64,000 bases of DNA. It comes from Candidatus Zipacnadia bacterium (lineage in GTDB: Bacteria; Armatimonadota; Zipacnadia; Zipacnadales; UBA5352). The notes under the pieces are model-generated. The model did not search any database. It had not been told where the DNA came from and saw nothing but the letters and a program-made list of their open reading frames with translations. The DNA lies in the NCBI GenBank assembly GCA_029821735.1, contig JALGSU010000002.1, positions 395,674 to 459,673 of the forward strand. The letters run 5' to 3'. How positions within the stretch are numbered: position 1 is the first letter of the stretch; each line of letters starts with the position of its first letter. Of this stretch, positions 37,032 to 46,416 are shown piece after piece. Both the position numbers and the translations under genes were made by a program.

Positions 37032-38102
37032 GTGGAAGTAGCTCCCGACCTCTTCGTCAATCCCTTTCTGCTCGCCGGAATCGGCCTCGCCATCGGCCTC
37101 ATGAGTGGTTTCGTCGGCGTGGGCGGCGGCTACATGCTCACTCCTACACTGGTTATCCTCGGCTTCCCCGCCAACATCGCCGTTGGCACTGGTCTCGCCC
37201 TGATCGCAGGCAACTCGCTCATCGCCGTCGTGCGCCATCGCCAGATGGGACACGTCGACCTCAAGATGGGCGCGATCATGATGGCGGGCACTATCGGCGG
37301 CACTGAAATCGGCGTGAGGATCCTCGATTCGCTCCACGTCTATGGCCCCGAAACCCTCGACATCGTCGTCATGTCCGTCCTCGTTGTCGCACTCGCCGGC
37401 ATCGGCATCTTCATGTATCGAGAGCTGCGGCTCTCCCGCCAGGCCCTATGCGACATGACCGATGAGGAGCGCGAGGCCTGCGAGGACGTCCAGACTTCCC
37501 ATCTCTGCGAAATCTTCCAGAACATCCGCATCTTCCCCCATATCCGCTTCACCAAGTCGAAGCTCAGAATCTCCGGCTGGATCGTCCTCCTCGTCGGCTT
37601 CGCAACCGGCATCCTCTCCGGATTCATAGGAGTCGGCGGAGGGTTCGTCCGCGCACCAGCACTCATCTACATCATAGGCCAGTCCTCCGTCATGGCCGTC
37701 GGCACCGACCTGCTGGGCATCGTCTTCTCCGGCAGCTTCGGTTGCTTCCGCCACGCCATGTTGGGCAACGTCAACCTTGCTGTGGCCCTCGTCATGCTCA
37801 TGGGCACAGCCGTTGGCACTCAGGCTGGCGCGCTCGGCACCGTCTACCTCAAGGGCATTGCAGTGCGCTACGTCCTCGGATACTCAGTGCTTACCGCCCT
37901 CTTCGGACCTCTCCTCAAGCTCGCGTATTTCCTCACCGGCCGCGATGTCACTTGGCTCAACCAGGCATCGGTCGCCGTCACGATGTTGCAGATCTTCTTC
38001 CCGGTCACTGTGATCATCGCCCTGCTGATCCTCGCCATACGCTATCAGCGCGGCGAACCAGTCCCCGCATGGGCCGAACCACTCATGTTGCCACGCTCCT
38101 GA
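37032..38102 (+). CDS. TSUP (TauE/SafE/YfcA) family anion permease
   Basis: 356 residues from GTG 37032. It has about eight membrane helices in two halves, each with the TSUP glycine motif (IGLMSGFVGVGGGYMLTPTL; TGILSGFIGVGGGFVRAPAL). A cytoplasmic loop of ~60 residues between the halves contains two Cys (MTDEEREACEDVQTSHLCEI). The family exports or imports sulfite, sulfoacetate and related sulfur anions; the substrate is unknown here. Confidence 0.9.
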   Translation: MEVAPDLFVNPFLLAGIGLAIGLMSGFVGVGGGYMLTPTLVILGFPANIAVGTGLALIAGNSLIAVVRHRQMGHVDLKMGAIMMAGTIGGTEIGVRILDSLHVYGPETLDIVVMSVLVVALAGIGIFMYRELRLSRQALCDMTDEEREACEDVQTSHLCEIFQNIRIFPHIRFTKSKLRISGWIVLLVGFATGILSGFIGVGGGFVRAPALIYIIGQSSVMAVGTDLLGIVFSGSFGCFRHAMLGNVNLAVALVMLMGTAVGTQAGALGTVYLKGIAVRYVLGYSVLTALFGPLLKLAYFLTGRDVTWLNQASVAVTMLQIFFPVTVIIALLILAIRYQRGEPVPAWAEPLMLPRS

Positions 38103-38208
38103 GCAGGTCCACCGTGGCACAATCATTGCATCACATGCCGATGCCCGCCGCCGTTCACTGACCCGACAGGCCAGCCTTGCCGTTACCGCTAGCGGCTGAT
38201 GCCTGAGC

Positions 38209-38237
38209 TTGACACCGACTCCTGGCGCGGGTAACAT
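38209..38237 (+). promoter_or_regulatory. Sigma-70-type promoter for the lipoprotein gene
   Basis: TTGACA (38209-38214), 17 bases, TAACAT (38232-38237), 45 bases before the ATG. The rest of the 178-bp gap after the TSUP gene shows nothing else. Confidence 0.65.
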
Positions 38238-38282
38238 CGCCCAACTTGTGCTCACGCACACCAAGGTTCGGGAGGAATCATG

Positions 38283-39737
38283 ATGCGCAGATTCGCGGTG
38301 GCCCTGAACGTACTCGTCGTATTTGCCCTCTTCACATCCGGCTGTGGCGGCGGTGGCAGTGCCGTCACCCCCGGCCCCGGACCCGATCCGGACCCCGATC
38401 CTGACCCGATCCCCGTGGCTATAGGCCCCGGTCCCGGCGCTGCCGCTGACATCATCCCCACTGAGCTTGGTATCAGCACCACCGCGGCCCGCAACGCGCC
38501 GCTCGCGACCGCACCGGACGCCGACAACGTCCGCCAGGCCGTCACCAACGAGTTCGACGCTCTGATGGACAACCCGCCCGACAGCCTTGCTGAGCTGCAG
38601 ACTCTGCTGACCCAGTTCACCGGTTGGGCGAACCAGAGCCCTGATGATCCCGCCGCCCAGTTTGGTCTGGCGCTCATGACGGCCATGGCCGGGCTCTACA
38701 ATACCGGCATCGACGCTGGCTTCATCGAGGCGGACATCTTCTCGATGCTCCCCGCCTCTCTCGACAAGTCAGCCACCGGCAGTCTCACCGATCTCTTCCT
38801 GCGCCCCGTGCAGTTCGCCGCTGCTCTGCACCTCGGCGGCCCGCAGGCGCTCATGGCACCGACCAAAGCCGCCAAGTCGGCCATCCCGGGCCTCGAGGAT
38901 GAGGGCATCTCCACTCAGGACCTGCAGATCGCGATCCGCAACTACCTCATCCCCTCCCTCGACAGCGCCATCGCCCGTCTCAGCGCCGTCGCCAACAACG
39001 CGCCCGCTTGGGACCCCCTCGTGGCCATAGGTTCAGGCGACAATGCGGTCAACGTCTACCCCGCCGACTTCAAGCTGGTGACTGCCATCCTGCGCGTCCT
39101 CAAGTCCTTCGCTCACGAGCTGGTCGCCTACCAGCTCAACGCAGGCAGCCATGACTGGGGCGCCAGCCTGGCCTCCCTTGACGCCAACAACGATGACATC
39201 CTCACTGTCGCCGAGTACGCGCCCGCCGACCCCTTCCTGTGGAGGCATTCCGCCCCCAACATGCAAATCGCCGGCGTAACCCTCGGCACAGCTCTGAACA
39301 ATGCCATCTGGGCCGTTCGCAACAGCAACAACAGCTTGGTGTTGGGCGAGTTCTTCGGCCTCACCAGGCAAGCCGACGTCGATCAAAGCGTCGCCGAACT
39401 CACCGACCTGCGCGACTTGCTGACCAGCCCCGTCGACGTGCAGATCACCTACAACAACATCCAGACCGCCGCGGTCGCACCTGCGGCCGTCCGCACCATG
39501 CGGACCAACTTCGGCGCGATCTTCAGCGCCCCGGTCTATGACATCAAGAACCTGCTGCCCACCCTCCACGTGGTCGGCAGTTCCGCCGAAGTCCAGAGCG
39601 CGAGTGACTTCCCGGACCTCACCTTCCACGGTATCATTCTCGATCCGCAGCCGATCCGGAACATCATCGCAGGTGACTACAATCACGTCGTCATCTCCTA
39701 CGGCAGTCTGCGCGACATTGAACTCGTCTCACCGTAA
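38283..39737 (+). CDS. Lipoprotein with EF-hand-like calcium loop, unknown function
   Basis: 484 residues. ATG 38283 is seven bases after GGAGG (ATG 38280 is too close). The N-terminus ends in a lipobox (VFALFTSGC) followed by a Gly and Pro/Asp repeat linker (PGPGPDPDPDPDPIP), so it is a surface or periplasmic lipoprotein on a tether. The body is helical (LQTLLTQFTGWANQSPDDPA, AQFGLALMTAMAGL). SLDANNDDILTVAEY matches the DxNxDxxxxxxE calcium-binding loop. No family recognised. Confidence 0.75.
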   Translation: MRRFAVALNVLVVFALFTSGCGGGGSAVTPGPGPDPDPDPDPIPVAIGPGPGAAADIIPTELGISTTAARNAPLATAPDADNVRQAVTNEFDALMDNPPDSLAELQTLLTQFTGWANQSPDDPAAQFGLALMTAMAGLYNTGIDAGFIEADIFSMLPASLDKSATGSLTDLFLRPVQFAAALHLGGPQALMAPTKAAKSAIPGLEDEGISTQDLQIAIRNYLIPSLDSAIARLSAVANNAPAWDPLVAIGSGDNAVNVYPADFKLVTAILRVLKSFAHELVAYQLNAGSHDWGASLASLDANNDDILTVAEYAPADPFLWRHSAPNMQIAGVTLGTALNNAIWAVRNSNNSLVLGEFFGLTRQADVDQSVAELTDLRDLLTSPVDVQITYNNIQTAAVAPAAVRTMRTNFGAIFSAPVYDIKNLLPTLHVVGSSAEVQSASDFPDLTFHGIILDPQPIRNIIAGDYNHVVISYGSLRDIELVSP

Positions 39738-39779
39738 CCCGACCAGGCGCGGCCGGCGCCGCTGGCCGTTTCTCTCATC

Positions 39780-39811
39780 GGTACCGTGGGCGACTTCCCG
39801 CCCACGGTACC
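39780..39811. repeat. Perfect 13-bp inverted repeat ahead of the barrel-like gene
   Basis: Arms 39780-39792 and 39799-39811 are perfectly complementary with a 6-base loop. The right arm ends exactly at an ATG (39812). It could be a terminator for the lipoprotein gene or an RNA structure at the next gene's start. Confidence 0.6.
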
Positions 39812-41238
39812 ATGCCGCCCTCGCGTTCCTCGCTGCGCTTCTCTTCACCGCGCCCGCTCACGCAAGCCTCACTGACATCTTCTGGCAACCCGCCCCCGAG
39901 GCCCTCACTTTCAGCGGCACATCCGCGCCACCAACGCTCATGGACATCCCGGACGCCGCCTGGCCGACCACGCTGCACACAGCGGGCAACGGGCGCTTCG
40001 ATATGACCGTCACCGGCGAAACCCCGCTGACCATGCGCCGCGGCGGACGCACCGTCGCCCGCCTCGACACCCACGCCACCGCGCTGCAGCTCACCGTCCC
40101 TCTCGACCCCGACGCCGCCGGCTCGGGCTGGTTCCTCGGTTGGCGCAACGCTGCCATCGACACCCGCGGCTTCTATCGCGATTCCGGCGAGGACCTGACT
40201 CTCGACTGCGCCGTGGCCGAGCGCACTCTCGCCCTCTCCTGGGTGGATGACCACGGCTGGGCCGTCGGCGCCTCAGCCGCTGACCACGCCACCGGCCTCT
40301 CCGCCTGGGGAGCGACCCTCGATGACTTCCAGGACCTCCGCCCCGGTGAGGGAGGCGCGAACTTCGACCTCGACGCCACTGGCTTCGCTCTGGGGTTTGA
40401 GCGCGACTGGGGAACGACCGTCGCCGGCCTGCGCCACTCCCGCCGACCGACCGACGCAATCCTGCCTCTACGCATGAAGCGTGACGAATACATCGGCGCA
40501 TGGGATGGCGCCACTCACCGCTGGGACGCATGGTGCTCGCATGAGACTGGCCCCGACCGTTGGTTCGCATGGGGTTCCGCCTCATCCATCGACAATGGCA
40601 GCGACCCACTCGCCCACGTCCCCAGCGTACGCGGTCACATCGAGACCAACTTCGATGCCGCCACCTTCGGCCTCGGCCTGCGCCACAGCTCGCCGAGCAC
40701 CACCACTTGGGTCGACCTCAGTTACCAGAACCACGATCTCGCGCTTGACGCCTACCTCGACCAGGGCATCCTCACCGGCGGGCTGACCGGATGGTACAGT
40801 CTCGATGCCTGGGCCGATGTCCGCACCTTCGCCCTCCGCTGCGGGCGCCGCGAATACCATGGCCCCTGGCGCACCAGCTACGGCTTCAGTGCCATGCGCT
40901 CTGACTTCGACATCTACGCCCGGTACGTCGACTCACCCGGCATCTTCCGCCAGCCCGACAGCCAGTGGGAGCAGTTCGCGGAGGACGGGCAAGCGTGGGT
41001 CTTCTCGATCAACGTCGGCGCTGGCTACCGCACGCCCGACTGGGAACTGTCAGCAACCGGCAGCGTCCTCGGCGCGATCCTCGACGTCGACTTCGAGGAC
41101 CTCATACCCGCCGACCCTCCTCCGCCAAATCCCGGACCAGGCCCGGGCCCCGGCCCACACCCCACGCCCGAGCCCAAGCCGTCCTCCACACTCAGCCCCG
41201 GCTACATCTTTGCCGTCAGCTACACGCACTTCCTCTGA
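39812..41238 (+). CDS. Secreted beta-rich protein, possible outer-membrane barrel; start codon out of frame
   Basis: The main frame reads ALAFLAALLFTAPAHAS, a convincing signal peptide, then ~450 residues of alternating hydrophobic strands with abundant Trp/Tyr (LALSWVDDHGWAVGASAADH, FGLGLRHSSPSTTTWVDLSY). A Pro/Gly linker (NPGPGPGPGPHPTPEP) and a last strand ending in Phe-Leu (YIFAVSYTHFL) complete it, the pattern of an outer-membrane barrel. No ATG, GTG or TTG lies in frame near the signal peptide; the frame is open back into the upstream gene. ATG 39812 is one frame off and would fit if a base were missing within the first few codons. Likely an early indel. Confidence 0.6.
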
Positions 41239-41327
41239 AGGCCCCGGCCCGTCCGGCGGCGAACCCCCCTGCTGCGCGGCGGGCCCATGCTCGCCGCCCA
41301 CGTGCCGCTATGAAAGGATGATCCGCA

Positions 41328-42671
41328 GTGGATACCGACATCAGGTTGATCGACATTGAGCCCATCTTCGAGGACGAGGAGTTCCGCACTCCCCTCAAGT
41401 TCGGGACGGGCGTAATTCGCGCTATCACGTCCCTCACGGTCCGCGTAACCGTCCGCACTCGCTCTGGCAAAACCGGCCAGGGCCTCGGCAACATCCTCCT
41501 CTCCGACATCTGGGGATACCCCAGTGCCATCATGTCCCACGAAGACCGCGATGAGGCCATGCGCAGCGTCGCCGTCAAGTTCTGTGACCTGCTCATGGAG
41601 AGCGCCGAGTTCGCCCATCCGGTCGACCTCTACATGCGCGCCAAGCCCGAGCTGCATCGCCTCGCTGCCGAGGTCGACGCCGCACTCGACGCTCCCACCC
41701 CGATGCCATTCCTCGGCGCGCTGGTCTGCTCGGCGCCCATCGACGCAGCCATCCATGACGCCTTTGGCAACGCCAATGGTATCTGCTCATACGACGGCTA
41801 TGGTCCGGACTTCATGGGCGATCTCAGCGGCTACCTCGGCGATGACTTCAAGGGCCGCTACATCGCTGACTTCCTGCACGATTCATACAAGCCCACCACA
41901 CCCATCTTCCATCTCGTCGGCGGCATGGACAAGCTCCGCACCGAGGAGATCACTGACGAAGATCCCGACGATGGCCTTCCCGTCAGCCTGCAGCAGTGGA
42001 TCGAGCGCGACGGCCTCTTCTGCTTCAAGGTCAAGCTCAGCGGCATCGACACCGACGCTGATGTCGCCCGCACTATCGCGATCACCGAGGTCATCGACGA
42101 GATGCGCGACCAGCTCGGCGCCGACCGCTTCTACCTGTCCACCGACTCCAACGAGATGAACGAGTCCCCCGACACCGTCGTCGACTACCTGGTCAAGCTC
42201 CGCGAGCAGTCGCCGCTGGCATACGAGTCCCTGCTCTATCTCGAGCAGCCCACCGAGCGCGACCTCTCCGACCACCACTTCGACCAGAGCGCGGTCTCCG
42301 CTCTCAAGCCTGTCGTCGTCGACGAGGGTGTCACCAGCGTCGAGATGTTGCGGATGGCTGGCGAACTCGGCTGGTCTGGCGTTGGCCTCAAGACCTGCAA
42401 GGGCCACTCCTCCTCCCTCCTCTACATCGCACTGGCCTCCGCCAGCGACATGATCATGACGGTCCAGGACCTCACCAACCCCGGCCTCTCCCTCATTCAC
42501 TCGGTCGGTCTGGCCTCGCGCATCGACACACTCATGGGCGTGGAGTACAACTCCCGCCAGTATCTGCCCTACGCATCACCTGACCTGCGCGCCAAGCACC
42601 CCGATCTCTTCACGGTCAACGGCGGCGTCGTCTCCACCGCCTCGATGTCACCGACCGGCTTGGGGTACTGA
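41328..42671 (+). CDS. Enolase-superfamily protein (mandelate racemase/muconate lactonizing-like)
   Basis: 447 residues. GTG 41328 is preceded by AAAGGATGA. The capping domain is N-terminal; the barrel shows LFCFKVKLSG with the strand-2 Lys, FYLSTDSNEMN as a first metal-ligand strand, LLYLEQPTERD as the second (Glu), and KPVVVDEGVTS as the third (Asp/Glu), the acidic triad expected for the Mg site. Members dehydrate or racemise acid sugars or related carboxylates; the specific substrate is unknown. Two Gfo/Idh/MocA oxidoreductases follow at once, so the three probably form a sugar-acid or cyclitol pathway. Confidence 0.8.
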   Translation: MDTDIRLIDIEPIFEDEEFRTPLKFGTGVIRAITSLTVRVTVRTRSGKTGQGLGNILLSDIWGYPSAIMSHEDRDEAMRSVAVKFCDLLMESAEFAHPVDLYMRAKPELHRLAAEVDAALDAPTPMPFLGALVCSAPIDAAIHDAFGNANGICSYDGYGPDFMGDLSGYLGDDFKGRYIADFLHDSYKPTTPIFHLVGGMDKLRTEEITDEDPDDGLPVSLQQWIERDGLFCFKVKLSGIDTDADVARTIAITEVIDEMRDQLGADRFYLSTDSNEMNESPDTVVDYLVKLREQSPLAYESLLYLEQPTERDLSDHHFDQSAVSALKPVVVDEGVTSVEMLRMAGELGWSGVGLKTCKGHSSSLLYIALASASDMIMTVQDLTNPGLSLIHSVGLASRIDTLMGVEYNSRQYLPYASPDLRAKHPDLFTVNGGVVSTASMSPTGLGY

Positions 42672-42679
42672 GGCCCGCC

Positions 42680-43639
42680 ATGATGGATAGAGTCCGCGTT
42701 GCAGTAATCGGCGCCGGGGGTCTCGCGAACCGCGAGCACTACCCGGCGCTGGCGTCTTTCGATGACGTCGACCTCGTTGGCGCTTGCGATCTCGACGAGG
42801 AGCGGGTGAACGCCACCGCCGATCGCTTCGGCATCGCGGCCCGCTTCACCGACTACCGCACCATGATCGAGCAGACCGCTCCCAACGCGGTCTACGTTGT
42901 CCTCCGGCCACATCACGCTCACGATCCCGCGGTCTTCTGCCTGCGGACCAATCTGCATGTCTTCATCGAGAAGCCCCCGGGCGTCACCGCATTTCAGACC
43001 CGCTCCCTCGCCCGGCTCGCCGAGAAGAACGCGTGCCTGACCATGGTCGGCCTCAACCGCCGCTACTCGCCGCTGCTCAATGCCGCCCGCGAGATCGTCC
43101 TCTCACGAGGCCCCATGATCCAGTGCGTCGCGGCCCAGTACATGCACTCGCCCGCGCTCTACTATGAGGGTGCCGTCGACATCCTCCACTGCCACGGCAT
43201 CCACTATCTCGACACTCTCCGCTGGCTCGGCGGCGACGTCACCGATCTCGCCAGCGACGTCAAGCGCATCGGCGGCGCTCACGAGAACTGCTGGACCGCC
43301 CTCATGCAACACGAGGGCGGCTGCACCGGCGTCCTTGTCGCCAACTGGCAGGCCGGCGGCTCTCGACCTTACACCTTCGAGATGCACGGTCCCGGCGTAT
43401 CGGTTTACACCCACCTGTCCGGCGATTCCCAGGTCTGGATCGAGGGCGAGCGAGACCCCGACGCCCTCTCCCAATTCCCGGTTACCAGTCCCGAGCAGCC
43501 CCAGGCATACTTCGGCTTCCGCGAGGAGAACCGTCGCTTCATCGACTGCATCCGCACCGGCGAGCAGCCCGAGACCTCGCTCACTGAGGCCGCTCGATCG
43601 ATGGCACTCGCCGACCGCATCTACGCCTCACGCTTCTGA
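42680..43639 (+). CDS. Gfo/Idh/MocA family oxidoreductase (copy 1)
   Basis: 319 residues, eight bases after the enolase-type gene. The Rossmann domain starts RVAVIGAGGLANREHYPALA, with the acidic strand-2 end LVGACDLDEERVN. FIEKPPGVTAFQTRSLA is the EKP motif with the catalytic Lys, and HCHGIHYLDTLRWLGGD carries the conserved His and Asp. It is an NAD(P)-dependent sugar or cyclitol dehydrogenase of unknown substrate and a close paralogue of the next gene. Confidence 0.87.
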   Translation: MMDRVRVAVIGAGGLANREHYPALASFDDVDLVGACDLDEERVNATADRFGIAARFTDYRTMIEQTAPNAVYVVLRPHHAHDPAVFCLRTNLHVFIEKPPGVTAFQTRSLARLAEKNACLTMVGLNRRYSPLLNAAREIVLSRGPMIQCVAAQYMHSPALYYEGAVDILHCHGIHYLDTLRWLGGDVTDLASDVKRIGGAHENCWTALMQHEGGCTGVLVANWQAGGSRPYTFEMHGPGVSVYTHLSGDSQVWIEGERDPDALSQFPVTSPEQPQAYFGFREENRRFIDCIRTGEQPETSLTEAARSMALADRIYASRF

Positions 43640-43735
43640 CCGGGGGAGGTATCGCCGCCCGGGCCGCGAATACACGTGCTTCAAAGCGATAACCAGTCGC
43701 GCACGTTCAGCCGAATATGATAGGAGTGGAGTTCC

Positions 43736-44698
43736 ATGGCAGACAAAGTCAAGCTTGCGCTCGTCGGCGCGGGCGGCATGGCCAACGGCGTGCACTATCC
43801 GTCGCTCAAAGAGATGGAAGACGTCGAGATGGTCGGCCTCTGCGATCTCGTTGAGGACAAGCTCAACGCCACCGCCGACAAGTTCGAGATCGAGAACCGC
43901 TACTCGGACTACAAGAAGATGATCGAGGAAACCAATCCCGATGGCGTCTACATCCTCATGCCCCCCTACCACCTGCACGATCTAGTAGTCCACTGCCTCA
44001 CCGAGGGCCTCAATGTCTTCATCGAGAAGCCCCCGTCGGTCACCTCCTACCAGGTCCGCGCTTTCGCCCACCTGGCCGACGCCAACAACTGTCTCACCAT
44101 GACCGGCTTCAACCGCCGCTTCGCCCCGCTGCTGCAGCAGTGTCGCCAGCAGGTCATCGACCGCGGCGGCATGACCCAGTGTGTCTCCACTTTCTACAAG
44201 TGGCACGCCGGCGGCCCATACTATGGCGGCGCCATCGACATCCTCTACTGTGACGCAGTCCACGCCGTCGACACGCTGCGCTGGATGGGCGGCGACGTCG
44301 CCAAGGTCGTCAGCGACGTCAAGTTCAATGGCCGCGACTTCGAGACCAGTTGGACTGCTCTCACCCAGCATGACAATGGCTGCACCGGCGTCCTGCTCAC
44401 CAACTGGATGGTTGGCGGCCGACGCCACACCTTCGAGATGCATGGCAATGGCATCTCCTGTTTCTGCGAGCCCGAGCTCGATGGTCAGGCTGAAATCTAC
44501 GTCGAGGGTGCCGGCCCCGAGGTCACCACCACGATCGACGCGACCGGCAACGACCTCCGCCACCACACCTATGGCTTCTACGGTGAGGGTCGCCACTTCG
44601 TCGACTGCATCAAGAACGATGTCGAGCCCGAGACCTGCTTCTCGGACGCCACGAAGACCATGGAACTGGCCGACCGCATCTACCGCGGCCAGATCTGA
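43736..44698 (+). CDS. Gfo/Idh/MocA family oxidoreductase (copy 2)
   Basis: 320 residues, colinear with copy 1: KLALVGAGGMANGVHYPSLK, FIEKPPSVTSYQVRAFA, DAVHAVDTLRWMGGDVAKVV, and the same TFEMHG and GFYGEGRHFVDC tail motifs. A GGAG ribosome site precedes ATG 43736 and a 96-base gap separates it from copy 1. This is a tandem duplication, probably with specialised substrates within one pathway. Confidence 0.87.
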   Translation: MADKVKLALVGAGGMANGVHYPSLKEMEDVEMVGLCDLVEDKLNATADKFEIENRYSDYKKMIEETNPDGVYILMPPYHLHDLVVHCLTEGLNVFIEKPPSVTSYQVRAFAHLADANNCLTMTGFNRRFAPLLQQCRQQVIDRGGMTQCVSTFYKWHAGGPYYGGAIDILYCDAVHAVDTLRWMGGDVAKVVSDVKFNGRDFETSWTALTQHDNGCTGVLLTNWMVGGRRHTFEMHGNGISCFCEPELDGQAEIYVEGAGPEVTTTIDATGNDLRHHTYGFYGEGRHFVDCIKNDVEPETCFSDATKTMELADRIYRGQI

Positions 44699-44721
44699 CG
44701 CAACTCGCTTCTCAGAATCAC

Positions 44722-44751
44722 AAGCGCCCCGCCTTCAAAGGCGGGGCGCTT
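44722..44751 (+). terminator. Terminator after the oxidoreductase pair
   Basis: A 12-bp perfect stem (44722-44733 with 44740-44751) with a TTCAAA loop lies 23 bases after the stop. Confidence 0.75.
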
Positions 44752-44809
44752 CCGTGTACGTGCAGGCCTCAGCCCGCCGCGCAACGAACCCTCAGCCGAG
44801 GTGATCTCG

Positions 44810-44866
44810 ATGTCCAGGCTTCTGCTCGTTTGGGCCATCACTGCGCTGTGCCTCAGAACTGCGTGA
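44810..44866 (+). pseudogene. Possible 18-codon remnant of a signal-peptide gene
   Basis: ATG 44810 preceded by GAGGTG starts MSRLLLVWAITALCLRTA and then hits TGA. The sequence looks like the first half of a signal peptide cut short. It could also be a chance reading frame or a leader peptide. The rest of the 44,752-44,948 gap shows nothing else. Confidence 0.25.
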
Positions 44867-44948
44867 GAGGCCCAAGGTATGACGCACGAACTGGTATCAC
44901 TCGTGAGACAGGTCAGCCCCGCCTACTGCACCGAAGGGGATAGACAGC

Positions 44949-45464
44949 ATGACTACTGAGGAGACGGAGCTCCCGCACAAGCGTTCGGGGTTGCCGAGGA
45001 CGGCTTTGGCGGTGCTGATGGTAGTGTTGCAGGCAGCGCTGGCGGTCGCGGCGTTCTACATATTGACATTAGTCTGCATAGCGGCGCTGTCGGTGCCGGT
45101 TGCGACACGCGCCCCGGAGGAGTTCTACTTCCTCGGTGAAATCGTCACCACAAGGCTGTTGGGGACGCTCTTCCTGGCCACGATTGCATGGGGTCCGGTG
45201 GCATTGCTCGCGGGATTCGTCTCAGCCCTGGTCGCCCCGCGCCTCGGCAAGTGGCGCGTGCTCATTCCGGTGTTCCCCATCGTGTATGCCTACTCGCAGA
45301 CTTTGGCTCTGGCGCACGAGACCATGCAAGGCCAGCACCTCCTCATGACCCTGGCCATTCTGTGCGCTGCACCTGGAGCGATGCTCGCAGCGTATGTTGC
45401 TACGCTCGTCGTTCCCGGTGCCGGATGGCGGCCCGGACTTCGCCCCCCGCCTGCCGACCACTGA
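44949..45464 (+). CDS. Four-helix membrane protein of unknown function
   Basis: 171 residues from ATG 44949. Four hydrophobic segments (LAVLMVVLQAALAVAAFYIL; LGTLFLATIAWGPVALLAGF; VLIPVFPIVYAYSQTLA; ILCAAPGAMLAAYVATLVV) and a Pro-rich tail. Its codons end in G or A much more often than the C-ending codons of its neighbours (many GCG, GTG, TTG, ATA), a possible sign of transfer or weak expression. No family recognised. Confidence 0.65.
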   Translation: MTTEETELPHKRSGLPRTALAVLMVVLQAALAVAAFYILTLVCIAALSVPVATRAPEEFYFLGEIVTTRLLGTLFLATIAWGPVALLAGFVSALVAPRLGKWRVLIPVFPIVYAYSQTLALAHETMQGQHLLMTLAILCAAPGAMLAAYVATLVVPGAGWRPGLRPPPADH

Positions 45465-45471
45465 TCGCCGC

Positions 45472-46342
45472 TCACTCCACATAGATCAGCTGCGTCCACG
45501 CCGTCGAGCCGTCCTGCGCGGTGCACTCAACCCGCACGTAACGCTGGTCGTCAGCCAGCTCAAACTCGGCCTCGCGGATCGGCGAGCCGTCGATCGGCGT
45601 GAAGCTCCGGCTCGTGCCCCACGTGTGCCCCTGGAAGTTGATGCTCCGGCACGGTTCGGCCGTCCGCGCATACACCGTGCCCGTGCGCGCCTCGACCGCC
45701 TCGAACGCTGGTCCGTTGCTCGCGTAGAACTGCCCTGCGCAGATGGCCTCGAAGATCGCCGCCCCGTTCAACTCCGCCGCCTTCACCATGATCCACCCGC
45801 CGCACACGTCGTTCGGCCGCACCTCGTTGAAGTGGTAGTGCGAGTCATCCGTCGCGAACCCCAGCAGCTCTCGCTCGCGTGCCAGCGCCCCGTCCCAGTG
45901 CCCCACCGCGTAGCCGCGCTTCACATTCATGTGCACGCTATGGTTGTAGACTTCCATGCCCACCAGCCCGTCGAGCCCGAGCACGTCGCTCAACTGCAGA
46001 TCGTACGAATGCGCCAGGATCACCGCCCCGCCCATCGCCCGCGCTGCCGCGATCACCTCGTTCGCGGGCGCGCCCTTGCAAGGCTCCGGCAACTCCGTGA
46101 TGTTGATCGTCAGCAGGTCGACGTAGCGCTCGCCCGCCATCCCCGACAGCGCCCTCCGCAGACAGCCCCGCGACCTCAGTGACTCTATGGTGGTCGGTCA
46201 TGTAGAGGAAATCATAGCCCGCGTCCCGGTATACCTCACACATCTCGGCCGGGCTCAGATCGCCGTCCGACTCGTTCGAATGCGTATGCAGGTTCCCACG
46301 GTACCAGTTGCCCTCGGTCGCGAACGGATTCTGCTCGCCCAT
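45472..46342 (-). pseudogene. PHP-domain phosphoesterase-like gene, frameshifted
   Basis: ATG 46342 with GAGGAG upstream starts an intact PHP motif 1 (WYRGNLHTHSNESDGDLSP) and motif 2 (YDFLYMTDHHRVTEVAGLS). Near 46,135 the sequence jumps frame and resumes as AGERYVDLLTINITELP, then AVILAHSYDL and LGFATDDSHYHFNE with the later metal ligands, and a C-terminal beta domain (GHTWGTSRSF, YVRVECTAQDGSTAW) to 45472. The usual Glu-containing strand between motifs 2 and 3 is not visible, so bases are probably missing too. In intact form it would be a metal-dependent phosphoesterase or amidohydrolase. Confidence 0.7.
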
Positions 46343-46416
46343 GTTCTCACTCCTCATACAAAGAGGGCGAGCCGTTCGGCTCGCCCTCTGGTCGCCTCAT
46401 TTCACTGTCGCCCCCG

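Noticed and set aside
39538..39811. N-terminal extension of the barrel-like gene from ATG 39538
   Set aside because: This stretch overlaps the end of the lipoprotein gene in another frame and is Ser/Thr/Arg-rich; the signal peptide must be near the true start.
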